DNA of 64,000 bases from Woeseiaceae bacterium (GTDB lineage Bacteria > Pseudomonadota > Gammaproteobacteria > Steroidobacterales > Woeseiaceae), in contig JASJCQ010000014.1 in assembly GCA_030065915.1 (NCBI GenBank), forward strand, positions 59,066 to 123,065, written 5' to 3'. Under the pieces are notes generated by a model. The model worked only from the letters and a program-made list of their open reading frames with translations. It was not told the origin of the DNA and did no database searches. The position numbers and the translations under genes are program-made. The stretch's first letter is position 1. Each line of letters starts with the position of its first letter. This document shows positions 1-11,087 of this stretch, piece by piece.

Positions 1-19
1 AGCCCGATTCCTTCCAGTG

Positions 20-46
20 ACCGGGCGGCCCAAAATGCCGCCCGGT
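20..46 (-). terminator. Hairpin after glnA, probable terminator
   Basis: A perfect 10-bp inverted repeat (ACCGGGCGGC at 20-29, GCCGCCCGGT at 37-46) with a 7-nt loop lies 15 bases beyond the glnA stop codon. The position and strength fit an RNA stop structure for glnA. No T-run follows on the minus strand, so it may instead be an mRNA-stabilising or Rho-assisted end. Confidence 0.5.
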
Positions 47-61
47 TCACAGTTTTGCCTC

Positions 62-1471
62 TTAGAGGCTGTAGTACATGTCGAATTCGACCGGGTGGGT
101 CGTCATCCGCAGCCGCGTTACGTTCTCCATTTTCAGGTCGATGTAAGCGTCGATCAGGTCGTCAGAGAAGACGTCGCCGGCCTTCAGGAAGTCGCGATCC
201 TTGTCGAGAGCCTCCAGGGCTTCGTCAAGCGAAAATGCTACCAGCTGCAGTTCCTTCTCTTCTTCCGGCGGCAGGTCGTACAGGTCCTTGTCCATGGCGT
301 CGCCCGGGTGGATCTTGTTCTGGATACCGTCGATGCCGGCCATCATCAGAGCAGAGAATGCGAGGTACGGGTTCGCCATCGAGTCCGGGAAGCGCACTTC
401 GATACGACGCGCCTTCGGGTTCGCGATGAACGGAATTCGAATGGATGCAGAGCGGTTACGTGCCGAGTACGCCAGGATCGTCGGTGCTTCGAAGCCGGGC
501 ACCAGTCGCTTGTAGCTGTTCGTCGCCGGATTCGTGAACGCGTTGATCGCTTTCGCGTGCTTGATGACGCCACCGATGTAGTACAGCGCCGTCTCAGACA
601 GGCCACCGTATTCATCACCGGTGAACAGGTTCTCGCCGTCTTTCGCGAGCGACTGGTGAACGTGCATGCCGTTACCGTTGTCGTTAACCAGCGGTTTCGG
701 CATGAACGTAGCCGTCTTGCCGTAGGCGTGCGCAACATTATGAACAACGTACTTCAGCGTCTGTACTTCGTCAGCCTTGGCGACGAGCGTGTTGAACTTC
801 GCGCCGATCTCGCACTGGCCCGCGGTCGCAACCTCATGGTGATGCACTTCGGTCGTGATGCCCATCTCCTCGAGAGCGAGACACATCGCGGAGCGAATGT
901 CGTGCAGTGAATCAACCGGGGGAACCGGAAAGTAACCACCCTTTACTGTCGGGCGGTGGCCCGTGTTGCCATCTTCGTAGGCGCGGTCCGTGTTCCAGGC
1001 GCCCTCTTCAGAGTCGACCCTGTAAAAGGCGCCCTGCATGTTGTCGTCCCACTGGACGCTGTCGAAGACGAAGAACTCATTCTCGGGACCGAAGAACGCC
1101 GTGTCGGCGATTCCGGTGGACTGCAGGTAGGCCTCGGCGCGTGCTGCCAGCGAACGCGGGCAACGATCGTAGCCCTGCATCGTCGCCGGCTCTACGACGA
1201 AGCAACGCAGGTTCAGCGTCGTTTCCTCGGAAAACAGGTCGACAACGGCAGTCTCGGGAGCCGGCATCAGGATCATGTCGGACTCGTTGATTCCCTTCCA
1301 ACCGGAGATGGAAGAACCATCGAACATCTTGCCTTCTTCGAAAAGGTCATCGTCGACGGTGTGGGCGGGCACGGTTACGTGTTGTTCTTTGCCTTTCGTG
1401 TCAGTAAACCGAAAATCGACAAATTTGACCTCTTTCTCTTTGATGAGGCTCATTACCTCTGCGGGCGTCAT
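62..1471 (-). CDS. glnA: Glutamine synthetase type I
   Basis: Makes glutamine from glutamate, ammonia and ATP in the cytoplasm; the central enzyme of nitrogen assimilation. The 469-residue length equals the usual GSI-beta subunit. Recognisable are the FDGSSISGW motif near residue 50, the [10 protein letters not shown] metal-binding segment near 128, [14 protein letters not shown] near 210, [11 protein letters not shown] near 265, the NRSASIRIP segment near 340, and [10 protein letters not shown] near 397, which holds the tyrosine that adenylyltransferase GlnE modifies in this family. That tyrosine implies covalent control of activity. It is transcribed alone, from a sigma-54 type promoter about 60 bases upstream; no glnL/glnG follows within the window. 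Confidence 0.97.
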   Translation of the reverse strand: MTPAEVMSLIKEKEVKFVDFRFTDTKGKEQHVTVPAHTVDDDLFEEGKMFDGSSISGWKGINESDMILMPAPETAVVDLFSEETTLNLRCFVVEPATMQGYDRCPRSLAARAEAYLQSTGIADTAFFGPENEFFVFDSVQWDDNMQGAFYRVDSEEGAWNTDRAYEDGNTGHRPTVKGGYFPVPPVDSLHDIRSAMCLALEEMGITTEVHHHEVATAGQCEIGAKFNTLVAKADEVQTLKYVVHNVAHAYGKTATFMPKPLVNDNGNGMHVHQSLAKDGENLFTGDEYGGLSETALYYIGGVIKHAKAINAFTNPATNSYKRLVPGFEAPTILAYSARNRSASIRIPFIANPKARRIEVRFPDSMANPYLAFSALMMAGIDGIQNKIHPGDAMDKDLYDLPPEEEKELQLVAFSLDEALEALDKDRDFLKAGDVFSDDLIDAYIDLKMENVTRLRMTTHPVEFDMYYSL

Positions 1472-1531
1472 GGTTTCTCCTCCAGCTATACGTGGTTATT
1501 AGTCGCCGTAGCGTTTTCGTGATTCGTTGAT

Positions 1532-1547
1532 TGCAGAAAGTGTGCCA
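1532..1547 (-). promoter_or_regulatory. Sigma-54 promoter of glnA
   Basis: Read on the minus strand the sequence is TGGCACACTTTCTGCA. It carries GG at -24 and GC at -12 with exactly the spacing of the sigma-54 consensus TGGCACGN4TTGCW, with mismatches only at the weakly conserved G7 and one T of the -12 box. Transcription would start near 1521, about 50 bases before the glnA ATG. Sigma-54 control of glnA is well established in Proteobacteria. Confidence 0.75.
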
Positions 1548-1609
1548 AAATGGTGCTTCGTGTAACCCCCTGTTTTTATAGGAATTCGCTCAAACGATAG
1601 CCTCCAGTC

Positions 1610-1656
1610 TGCACCAAAAGTGCACAGATTCCAATATTTGCGCACTGATTTGGTGC
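1610..1656 (-). promoter_or_regulatory. Putative NtrC enhancer sites for glnA
   Basis: Two inverted repeats lie upstream of the sigma-54 promoter. GCACTGATTTGGTGC at 1642-1656 is a full match to the NtrC pattern GCAC-N7-GTGC. TGCACCAAAAGTGCA at 1610-1624 is the same palindrome with a two-base shorter spacer. Their centres are 32 bp apart, about three helical turns, and sit roughly 96 and 128 bp before the predicted start. The two strong NtrC sites of E. coli glnA are likewise about 32 bp apart. A third half-similar sequence, TGCACCATCCTGGCAA, starts at 1671. Confidence 0.65.
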
Positions 1657-1747
1657 GAAAAATGCCGCGTTGCACCATCCTGGCAACGGGCCCTACAAAG
1701 CCCTGACGCAGCGTCGCTCGGAGAGTCCCTTTCGCCCTGAAAGTCGT

Positions 1748-1753
1748 TATACT
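1748..1753 (+). promoter_or_regulatory. Possible -10 box for glyQS
   Basis: TATACT lies 32 bases before the glyQ ATG and matches the sigma-70 -10 box in five of six positions. The hexamer 17 bases upstream (GTCCCT) is a poor -35, so this is a weak or activator-dependent candidate. It would drive glyQ-glyS-gmhB-plsC. Confidence 0.3.
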
Positions 1754-1784
1754 TCGCGGCTTTCCGCCCTAGACCGAAACCGCG

Positions 1785-2699
1785 ATGAGCAACAAGATGA
1801 GTTTCCAGGACCTGATCCTCAGGCTGCAGCAGTATTGGGCGGAGCGCGGCTGCGTCATCATGCAGCCGTATGACAAGGAGATGGGCGCCGGAACTTTCCA
1901 TCCAGCCACCTTTTTGCGGGCAATTGGCCCGGAGCCGTGGAGCTCCGCCTACGTACAGCCAAGTCGCCGGCCGACCGACGGGCGCTACGGCGATAATCCC
2001 TTCAGGCTGCAGCACTATTACCAGTACCAGGTCGTCATCAAGCCGTCGCCTCTGGATATCCAGGAGCTCTACCTCGGCTCGCTGCGCGCGATAGGGATCG
2101 ATACGTCGATACACGACATCCGGTTCGTAGAGGATAACTGGGAGTCGCCGACGCTGGGCGCCTGGGGGCTGGGCTGGGAAGTCTGGCTGAACGGCATGGA
2201 AGTCACGCAGTTCACGTATTTCCAGCAAGTCGGCGGACTCGAATGCCGGCCAGTCACCGGCGAGATCACCTACGGACTCGAGCGATTGGCTATGTACCTG
2301 CAAGACGTCGAATCCATCTACGACCTGGTCTGGACCGACGGTCCGCTCGGGCTGATCACCTACGGCGACGTGTATCAGCAGAACGAGTACGAGCAATCGA
2401 AGTACAACTTCGAGCTGGCGAACACGAAGGCGCTGTTCGAGAGCTTTGATGAAGCCGAACGCGTTTGCCAGGCGCTGGTCGAGGAGTCACTGGCGCTGCC
2501 GGCTTACGAGCGGATGCTCGAGGCATCGCACCTTTTCAACCTGCTCGACGCTCGTGGGGCGATTTCAGTCAGCGAACGGCAAAGATTTATCCTGAGGGTC
2601 CGCTCGATGGCGAGGAGCATCGCCGAAACCTACTACGCGTCTCGTGAAGCGCTGGGCTTTCCGATGGTCGAATCGGTCGCGAAAGGACAGGTTGCATGA
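1785..2699 (+). CDS. glyQ: Glycine--tRNA ligase alpha subunit
   Basis: Catalytic subunit of the bacterial alpha2-beta2 glycyl-tRNA synthetase, which activates glycine and charges tRNA-Gly. At 304 residues it is the usual length. The N-terminus ([17 protein letters not shown]) and the motifs [19 protein letters not shown] and [19 protein letters not shown] are diagnostic. The predicted start has two nearby ATGs (residues 1 and 5); the upstream one is kept. The stop codon overlaps the glyS start in an ATGA, so the two subunits are translationally coupled. First gene of a four-gene run glyQ-glyS-gmhB-plsC. Confidence 0.97.
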   Translation: MSNKMSFQDLILRLQQYWAERGCVIMQPYDKEMGAGTFHPATFLRAIGPEPWSSAYVQPSRRPTDGRYGDNPFRLQHYYQYQVVIKPSPLDIQELYLGSLRAIGIDTSIHDIRFVEDNWESPTLGAWGLGWEVWLNGMEVTQFTYFQQVGGLECRPVTGEITYGLERLAMYLQDVESIYDLVWTDGPLGLITYGDVYQQNEYEQSKYNFELANTKALFESFDEAERVCQALVEESLALPAYERMLEASHLFNLLDARGAISVSERQRFILRVRSMARSIAETYYASREALGFPMVESVAKGQVA

Positions 2700-4753
2700 G
2701 CTCGGACCTGCTCGTTGAGATAGGCACCGAGGAGCTGCCGCCGAAGGCGTTGCGATCATTGATCGACGCGTTCGCCACAGGCGTTGCGGAGCGGCTGGCG
2801 GAAGCGCGCCTGGAGCACGGCGAGATTCAAGCCTTTGCGAGCCCGAGGCGGCTGGCGCTGATCGTTGAGGCGCTCGCCGACAAACAGCCGGATCGCAAGG
2901 TGTCACAGAAGGGCCCGCCGACCAAGATAGCCTTCGACGACGACGGAGCGCCCAAACCTCCGGCGCTCGCGTTCGCAAAGAAGTGTGGTGTAGACGTTGG
3001 CGAACTGGACCGCACGACGACAGACAAAGGCGAATGGCTCAGCTACGAGGTCTTCGAGGCCGGCCAGCCGACTGCGGAACTCATCGCGGACATTCTCGAA
3101 CAGGCGCTGCTGGCGATGCCCATTCCTCGCCGCATGCGCTGGGGCGACAGCGATATCGAGTTCGTCCGGCCCGTACACTGGGTTGTCCTTCTGCACGGCG
3201 ACGAGGTCGTCGACGCAAACGTTCTCGGCGTGAAAACGGGCCGTGACAGTGACGGCCATCGCTTTCATGCGCCCGGTTCCTTGCCGATTGCCAGCGCCGA
3301 TAATTACGTCGAGACACTGAAGGACAAGGGTCATGTCATTGCCGATATGGCGGCGCGGCGCAAGCTCGTTGTAGACGGCGTAAACGAGGAGGCCGCACGC
3401 GCGGACGGCCGCATTGTCGACGGCGAGTCCTTGTACGACGAAGTCAACGCGCTGGTCGAATGGCCGGTGGCGATCACCGGAAAGTTCGAAGAACGATTCC
3501 TCGAGCTCCCGCGTGAAGTGGTTATCTCGACGCTGACCGGCCACCAGCGCTACTTCCCGGTCGAGGACAGCCAGGGCGAGTTGATGCCGTTGTTTGTCAC
3601 TGTGGCAAACCTGGACAGCAAGGACCCGGCGCAGGTTATCGATGGCAACGAGCGCGTGATTCGGCCGAGACTCGCCGACGCCGCATTTTTCTGGGACAGC
3701 GACAAGTCGACCACGCTCGAAGCGCGGCGCGATGGCCTAAATGCCGTCGTTTATCAGCAGGGCCTGGGAACGCTCAGGGAAAAGGCTGAGCGGATCCAAT
3801 TGCTGGTGGAGAAGCTTGCTGAGGACGCAGGCATAGACGCCGGACACGCCGGCAGGGCCGCCGAACTCTGCAAGTGCGACCTGTTGACGGGCATGGTCGG
3901 CGAGTTTCCGGACCTGCAGGGCATCATGGGTGCCTACTACGCCGACGTCGATGGCGAGGACGAGGCCGTCGCCGTTGCGATTCGCGAGCATTACCAACCG
4001 CGCTTTGCTGGCGATGCGTTGCCGACGAGCCGCGCTGGACAGCTGCTTGCCGTTGCAGATCGGCTCGACACGCTGGCGGGTGTGTTCGCGCTGGGCAAGA
4101 AACCGAGCGGTAACCGTGATCCCTTCGGCCTTCGCCGCGCCGCGTTAGGCGTTGTCCGCATCCTGATCGAGTGCGAGCTCGACGTTGATTTTGACGCGCT
4201 GCTGAGCGCAGCGATAGACGCGCAGCCGGTGCGGAACGATGCGACGGCGGGACTGCGCGAATTCGTCTATGAGCGACTGAAGAGCTACTGCGCGGACCAT
4301 GGCGCAACGCCGGAGGCCTTTGACGCCGTCGCCGCGGTTGCGCCCACGTCTTTGCCGGACTTCAAGCGACGCATCGACGCCGTTGGTACGTTCCTGTCGC
4401 TGCCTGAGGCGGAGAGCCTCGCATCTGCGAACAAGAGAATTGCCAATATCCTTAAGAAGGCCGGATCGGCGGCGGAGCTCGATGCGGGCCTGCTGTCGGA
4501 GCCCGCCGAGGTCGCACTGCACGAAGGCGTTGTTGCCGCAACGGCCGACGTCGAGCCGAAGCTTGAGTCCGGTGACTATACGGAGGCGCTGAAAGGCCTT
4601 GCCGTTCTTCGGGCGCCGGTCGATACGTTCTTCGACGACGTCATGGTCATGGCGGAAGACAAGGACACCAGGAACAATCGTTTGGCGCTCCTGGCGGGCT
4701 TGAGGCGCCTCTTCTCCGGTGTGGCCGACATCTCGAGGCTGTCGATAAGCTGA
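2696..4753 (+). CDS. glyS: Glycine--tRNA ligase beta subunit
   Basis: The 685-residue beta subunit pairs with GlyQ and supplies tRNA recognition. The N-terminus [16 protein letters not shown], the [12 protein letters not shown] segment near residue 280, the FFWDSDK region near 320 and the C-terminal helical anticodon-binding region ([20 protein letters not shown]) are all typical. Length is within a few residues of the E. coli protein. It overlaps glyQ by four bases and gmhB by one base (stop TGA, then ATG), indicating one transcript. Confidence 0.97.
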   Translation: MSSDLLVEIGTEELPPKALRSLIDAFATGVAERLAEARLEHGEIQAFASPRRLALIVEALADKQPDRKVSQKGPPTKIAFDDDGAPKPPALAFAKKCGVDVGELDRTTTDKGEWLSYEVFEAGQPTAELIADILEQALLAMPIPRRMRWGDSDIEFVRPVHWVVLLHGDEVVDANVLGVKTGRDSDGHRFHAPGSLPIASADNYVETLKDKGHVIADMAARRKLVVDGVNEEAARADGRIVDGESLYDEVNALVEWPVAITGKFEERFLELPREVVISTLTGHQRYFPVEDSQGELMPLFVTVANLDSKDPAQVIDGNERVIRPRLADAAFFWDSDKSTTLEARRDGLNAVVYQQGLGTLREKAERIQLLVEKLAEDAGIDAGHAGRAAELCKCDLLTGMVGEFPDLQGIMGAYYADVDGEDEAVAVAIREHYQPRFAGDALPTSRAGQLLAVADRLDTLAGVFALGKKPSGNRDPFGLRRAALGVVRILIECELDVDFDALLSAAIDAQPVRNDATAGLREFVYERLKSYCADHGATPEAFDAVAAVAPTSLPDFKRRIDAVGTFLSLPEAESLASANKRIANILKKAGSAAELDAGLLSEPAEVALHEGVVAATADVEPKLESGDYTEALKGLAVLRAPVDTFFDDVMVMAEDKDTRNNRLALLAGLRRLFSGVADISRLSIS

Positions 4754-5310
4754 TGACCGACTCATTCCGGCTCGTTGTCCTGGATCGCGACGGGGTTATC
4801 AACGAGGACTCAGACGCGTTTATCAAGTCACCGGATGAGTGGGTTGCCATTCCCGGAAGCCTGGAGGCCATTGCGAGGCTCTGCGACGCGGGCTACACGG
4901 TCACAGTGGCAACGAATCAGTCTGGTATTGCGAGGGGCTATTTTGACGAGCAGGTGCTGGACGCAATCCACGACAAGATGTTGACGGGCGCTCGCATGGC
5001 CGGCGGAGAGATCGATTTCGTCGCTGTCTGTCCCCACGGTCCGGACGACGATTGTGACTGCAGAAAACCGCGGCCCGGCCTGCTGAAACAGATCGCCGAT
5101 CGCTACCGAGCTTCGCTCGACGACGTACCGGTTGTTGGTGATTCCCTTCGCGACCTACAGGCGGGCGCGTCGGTTGGGGCCAAACCGATGTTAGTCCTGA
5201 CGGGCAAAGGCGAGAAGACCGCGCAGGCCCTGCCCGATGATCTGAAGTCGACGCCGGTTTACGCAGACCTCGCCTCCGCAACCGACGTGTTGATTGGTGC
5301 TGGCTCATGA
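4753..5310 (+). CDS. gmhB: D-glycero-beta-D-manno-heptose-1,7-bisphosphate 7-phosphatase
   Basis: HAD-family phosphatase that removes the 7-phosphate from heptose bisphosphate in ADP-heptose synthesis for lipopolysaccharide inner core. The catalytic VLDRDGVIN motif lies near residue 10, ATNQSGIARG near 55, and the zinc-binding segment CPHGPDDDCDCRKPRPG near 105 distinguishes GmhB from histidinol phosphatases. VVGDSLRDLQAG supplies the HAD motif IV acidic residues. 185 residues is normal. The gene follows glyS with one-base overlap, as in Pseudomonas, and overlaps the acyltransferase by four bases. Confidence 0.93.
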   Translation: MTDSFRLVVLDRDGVINEDSDAFIKSPDEWVAIPGSLEAIARLCDAGYTVTVATNQSGIARGYFDEQVLDAIHDKMLTGARMAGGEIDFVAVCPHGPDDDCDCRKPRPGLLKQIADRYRASLDDVPVVGDSLRDLQAGASVGAKPMLVLTGKGEKTAQALPDDLKSTPVYADLASATDVLIGAGS

Positions 5311-6059
5311 TATTCATCCGGTCATTGTTGTTCATGTTGTACATGGGCGTGTCGGCGCTGATTTCGGGTGCGCTCGTCATACTGATGTTCTGGGCCCCGT
5401 TCCGCGTCCGGTGGTGGATGACCGTGAAGTGGTGTCGCAGCATGGTTGTCGCCGGCGACTGGTTGTGCGGCCTCAAAGTCGTTGTTGAAGGGCGAGAGAA
5501 CATACCGGACGAACCGTCCGTTCTGATGATCAAGCACACAACGGCGCTGGAGACTTACTGGCAGGTGACGGAGTTTCCGATGGCGACCTGGGTCGTCAAG
5601 CGGGAGCTCCTGTGGATTCCGTTATTCGGCTGGGCGATCGCACTGTCCTTGCGACCGATCGGCATCAACCGCAAGGCGGGACGTGCGGCAGTCAAACAGG
5701 TGATCGAGCAAGGCAAACAGCGACTCGAGGACGGCGTCTGGATTACCGTGTTCCCCGAGGGCACGAGAATGCCCGCCGGAGAAACCCGGCGCTACGGTAC
5801 AAGCGGCGCGGCGCTGGCAAAAGCTGCCGGCGTCAAGATTGTGCCGGTTGCCCACAATGCCGGCGACTTCTGGCCGAGGCGGGGCTTTTTGAAGCGGCCA
5901 GGCACCGTTCGTTTCGTGATCGGCCCGCCGATAGACGCGCAGGGCCGCAGCCCGCAGGAAACCTGCCTGGTCGTGCAGGACTGGGTGGAATCAACGATGA
6001 ACGATATCAGTAGCGCCTATCAACCAAAGAAGAAGACCGCGGACCCGGTAGACAACTAG
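5307..6059 (+). CDS. plsC: 1-acyl-sn-glycerol-3-phosphate acyltransferase
   Basis: PlsC/LPLAT-family membrane enzyme that acylates lysophosphatidic acid to phosphatidic acid. The 250-residue protein has an N-terminal membrane helix (SLLFMLYMGVSALISGALVI), the PEGTR substrate motif (FPEGTRMPAGE) near residue 150 and a matching PIGINRKAG block near 115. The catalytic box reads IKHTTALETYW, i.e. H-x4-E where the family normally has H-x4-D; this variant is seen in some PlsC-like proteins, so activity is still plausible. Last gene of the glyQ operon; the same gene order occurs in Pseudomonas. Confidence 0.85.
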   Translation: MIFIRSLLFMLYMGVSALISGALVILMFWAPFRVRWWMTVKWCRSMVVAGDWLCGLKVVVEGRENIPDEPSVLMIKHTTALETYWQVTEFPMATWVVKRELLWIPLFGWAIALSLRPIGINRKAGRAAVKQVIEQGKQRLEDGVWITVFPEGTRMPAGETRRYGTSGAALAKAAGVKIVPVAHNAGDFWPRRGFLKRPGTVRFVIGPPIDAQGRSPQETCLVVQDWVESTMNDISSAYQPKKKTADPVDN

Positions 6060-6117
6060 GGGCGCAGCGCGACCGTGCCGCTCCGCGTTTCCGCTCGCCG
6101 GTATTGTTGGTCCCGGT

Positions 6118-6516
6118 TTACGAACCGGGCGCGTCACCGAGGTTTTTGAGTTCTTTTCGCTGGTCTGTCGTGATCAGGTAGATGTGCGAGATCATGCAAC
6201 CGCGCAATGTGTCCACCCGGGCGCGAAGCGTGCGTTGGTCCAGCCGGAGATCCGGTGCCTTGTCGTAGGTGTTGGTCAGCGCCTTGCACTCTCGTCGAAA
6301 CTCCAACAGGTAGTTCTGGCGTCGATTGTTCCAGATTACGAAGCGATTGTTCAGCGCTACCCAGCCGTCCCGTTCGCGCGTTTTGACGCGATCTGCAGTT
6401 TCGAGCTGGTTTGCAATGATGAAGTCTTCCACAGCTGGATTCGGCACCGGCGGCGGGTTCATGGAACAGCCAGCGAGCAACAGCGTTGCAGCCGTGATCA
6501 GGGTTGTTCTCTTCAT
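6118..6516 (-). CDS. Small lipoprotein of unknown function
   Basis: A 132-residue protein with an N-terminal signal and lipobox (LLLAGC, Cys near residue 17), so it is probably lipid-anchored in the envelope. The mature part is charged and largely helical, with two further Cys (RRECKALT, RGCMISH) that could form a disulfide. I do not recognise the family. The ATG overlaps the stop of the upstream GST-like gene (ATGA), so it is co-translated with it at the end of the gyrB transcript. A longer reading of this frame exists upstream but runs through the GST gene. Confidence 0.75.
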   Translation of the reverse strand: MKRTTLITAATLLLAGCSMNPPPVPNPAVEDFIIANQLETADRVKTRERDGWVALNNRFVIWNNRRQNYLLEFRRECKALTNTYDKAPDLRLDQRTLRARVDTLRGCMISHIYLITTDQRKELKNLGDAPGS

Positions 6517-7466
6517 GCTTGCTGTGCCTCTCTGATCAGGCGGTCCGCGTAGAGCGACTCTACGAAGGCGACCGCCTTGGGGTGATCTTCGCGCCAACGC
6601 GCAATGTCGTTCTGCATGTCGCGAGGCCTCATGGCGTCTTCGATATGCGATCGAAAGCCAAGCTCGCCGCCGTAGTGCTGCGGCTGTAGCCAGAGACCCA
6701 TTATTGCAGCGAACGCGTAGTCCGTATAGTTCGGCTCGGCGTCGCCAAGGATGCTTTTCCGCCCGTCCGAAACACGGGTATCTATGTCGGCGAGGAACTC
6801 GTCGATGAAATGGCAGGAGCGCTGGTAGCTGGAGTCGTTGATCCTGAATGACTTTCGTATCAGGAAGCGCTGCACCGGGAACAGCAGCCGGATCATGAAG
6901 CGTTGCCAGGCCGGGACCCGCTCGTCGTCTGCGCCCCATGAGCGCAACGCGACCGCTTTGTCGTCGAGGATGTGGTAGTAAACCCAGATCTGTAGCGAAA
7001 CGCCCGCGCGGTCGATTTGCTTTTCGAGCGCCGCCCGCTCTTCGGATGGAGCCAGGAACGCGGCGGCCGGATCGTCACTGTTGGCGCCCCAGAGATAGCG
7101 AAGAATTTCGGCCGAGTTGCCGATGCTGGATCGAACAGCACCGGTCTGAAACGAGAGCTTGGGCACCGTCCTCCCCAGGTAGAAGGCGCCGAGCGTGCCG
7201 ATCCACGTGTTCTCCCGGTATTCGACGCCGAGCACGTCGAGGCACCACCTCACTTTTTCGGCGAAGTGGCTCATCGTGATGGTCTCAAGCTCATAGTCCG
7301 GCGATTGCCGCCGCCGGGCCAGAGACCTCAATGTGATGAACCACGCCACAGCAAGCAACACGACCAACGCAAGCAGCGTTGTGCCGAGCGCCCAATCGAA
7401 GCCAACGGCAATGACGGGCAAGAACAGGAACAGCGCGGCGAACAGGGCCTTGTCGCGCGGAGTCAC
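6513..7466 (-). CDS. Membrane-anchored glutathione S-transferase-like protein
   Basis: A 317-residue protein starting with GTG six bases after the gyrB stop. Residues 8-50 form two hydrophobic segments (ALFAALFLFLPVIAVGFDWA and TLLALVVLLAVAWFITL). A thioredoxin-fold GST N-terminal domain follows (LETITMSHFAEKVRWCLDVLGV, then RTVPKLSFQTGAV with the cis-proline, SAEILRYL) and a helical C-terminal domain with EPNYTDYAFAAIMGLW. The membrane anchor is unusual for a cytosolic-type GST. The substrate is unknown. Overlaps the following lipoprotein gene by four bases. Confidence 0.75.
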   Translation of the reverse strand: MTPRDKALFAALFLFLPVIAVGFDWALGTTLLALVVLLAVAWFITLRSLARRRQSPDYELETITMSHFAEKVRWCLDVLGVEYRENTWIGTLGAFYLGRTVPKLSFQTGAVRSSIGNSAEILRYLWGANSDDPAAAFLAPSEERAALEKQIDRAGVSLQIWVYYHILDDKAVALRSWGADDERVPAWQRFMIRLLFPVQRFLIRKSFRINDSSYQRSCHFIDEFLADIDTRVSDGRKSILGDAEPNYTDYAFAAIMGLWLQPQHYGGELGFRSHIEDAMRPRDMQNDIARWREDHPKAVAFVESLYADRLIREAQQA

Positions 7467-7472
7467 TGAGGG

Positions 7473-9962
<2,490 letters not shown>

Positions 9963-10016
9963 TCACGCGCAGTTGAAAGCCCCCGAAAGAGAGCGTTTCG
10001 AGAGTCTGTGCGGAAG

Positions 10017-11081
10017 CTACTTCACGGCAGAAATCACGCCATGTTCCACGTGGAACCTGCGTGGTGTTTGGGGGAAATTCAGTGTGTTTTTCTCCAGGCT
10101 CGTTGCGACCAGCTGGCAACCGAGTCCGAAGCTCTGGTCCAGCAGGCGGGCCAGGGCAGCCCGATCCAATTCCGCCGCCGGATCGTCGAGAAGTAGCAAT
10201 ACACGTTGTCCGAGAGCATCCTGCACGACCTCTGTGGCAGCCAGCACCATTGAGCAGGCCAACAACTTCTGCTGCCCCCGGGACACCAGCCGTTTGGCCT
10301 GCCGTTCGTCATACCGAAGCTTGAGGTCTGCCCGGTGCGGGCCTGTCTGTGTGCTTCCGTGCTGGATATCCCTTTCAACGCTCGACGCGAGCGCCTCCTC
10401 GAGCTCCAGACCGCTAGCCCAGCCTTGCGAGTACTCGAAGCTAATTCCTCCTTCCAGGAGATTCTCACTCTGCCTGGCCAACACATCAGACGCACTCTCC
10501 AGCGTTCTCCGCCTGGCCGCGTCGACGGCTTTCGATAACCGGACATACTCTGCGTCCCACGCGCCCAGCGAATGCCTCATCGCCGGGGATCTCAGTCCCG
10601 CATTGCGCTGTTTGAGGGCGCGGCGGAACTGCCGCCACAACTCTACGTAACCATGTTCCACGTGGAACGCTATCCAATCGATGAACCGCCGACGTTGCTC
10701 CGGGCCGCCGGCAACGAGATTGTGCACATCCGGATCGATAATCTGCAGCGGCAGCGCCCCGGCCAGATCCGACGCGCCGCCGGACTCGTTGTCTATCCGT
10801 GCTGCCAGGCCATCAGGGCCATTCTCAACGCCAACCCCTATTTCACGACCGCCCTTATCAACGCGACCGAACAGCACGAAGTTTTTGCACCCGTGCTGGA
10901 TAAGCGCCTGGGTTGGCGCGCCTCGAAAGGACTTTCCACGCCCCAGATACGCCAACGCCTCCAAGAAGCTCGTTTTCCCAGAGGCGTTGTCGCCATAAAC
11001 CACGTTGTAGTCTGAAGCCAGCTCAACATCCGCACTCGTCAGACATCGAAACCGCTCCGCCTTAAATCGACGGATTGTCAT
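10017..11081 (-). CDS. recF: DNA replication and repair protein RecF
   Basis: SMC-like ATPase that loads RecA at gaps together with RecO and RecR. The 354 residues show Walker A (YGDNASGKTSFLEAL, near residue 30), the ABC signature-like segment SRGQQKLLACSMVLA near 265, and Walker B LLLLDDPAAELD near 295. It lies six bases downstream of dnaN. Unusually, the coding sequence contains two parS-type palindromes, and both are read as the peptide FHVEHG (near residues 138 and 342), so the segregation sites are written into the protein sequence. Confidence 0.95.
   Translation of the reverse strand: MTIRRFKAERFRCLTSADVELASDYNVVYGDNASGKTSFLEALAYLGRGKSFRGAPTQALIQHGCKNFVLFGRVDKGGREIGVGVENGPDGLAARIDNESGGASDLAGALPLQIIDPDVHNLVAGGPEQRRRFIDWIAFHVEHGYVELWRQFRRALKQRNAGLRSPAMRHSLGAWDAEYVRLSKAVDAARRRTLESASDVLARQSENLLEGGISFEYSQGWASGLELEEALASSVERDIQHGSTQTGPHRADLKLRYDERQAKRLVSRGQQKLLACSMVLAATEVVQDALGQRVLLLLDDPAAELDRAALARLLDQSFGLGCQLVATSLEKNTLNFPQTPRRFHVEHGVISAVK
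10042..10057. promoter_or_regulatory. parS site 1 (inside recF)
   Basis: TGTTCCACGTGGAACC matches the ParB-binding consensus TGTTYCACGTGRAACA in all but the last base. It lies in the 3' end of recF, about 2.1 kb from the predicted oriC. A ParA/ParB pair is encoded at 40.6-42.3 kb, so a cognate protein is present. Confidence 0.85.
10654..10669. promoter_or_regulatory. parS site 2 (inside recF)
   Basis: TGTTCCACGTGGAACG again matches parS in 15 of 16 bases, in the same orientation relative to the recF reading frame. It is 612 bp from site 1 and about 1.5 kb from the origin. I found no further copies of the palindrome in the window. Confidence 0.85.
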
Positions 11082-11087
11082 TAAATC

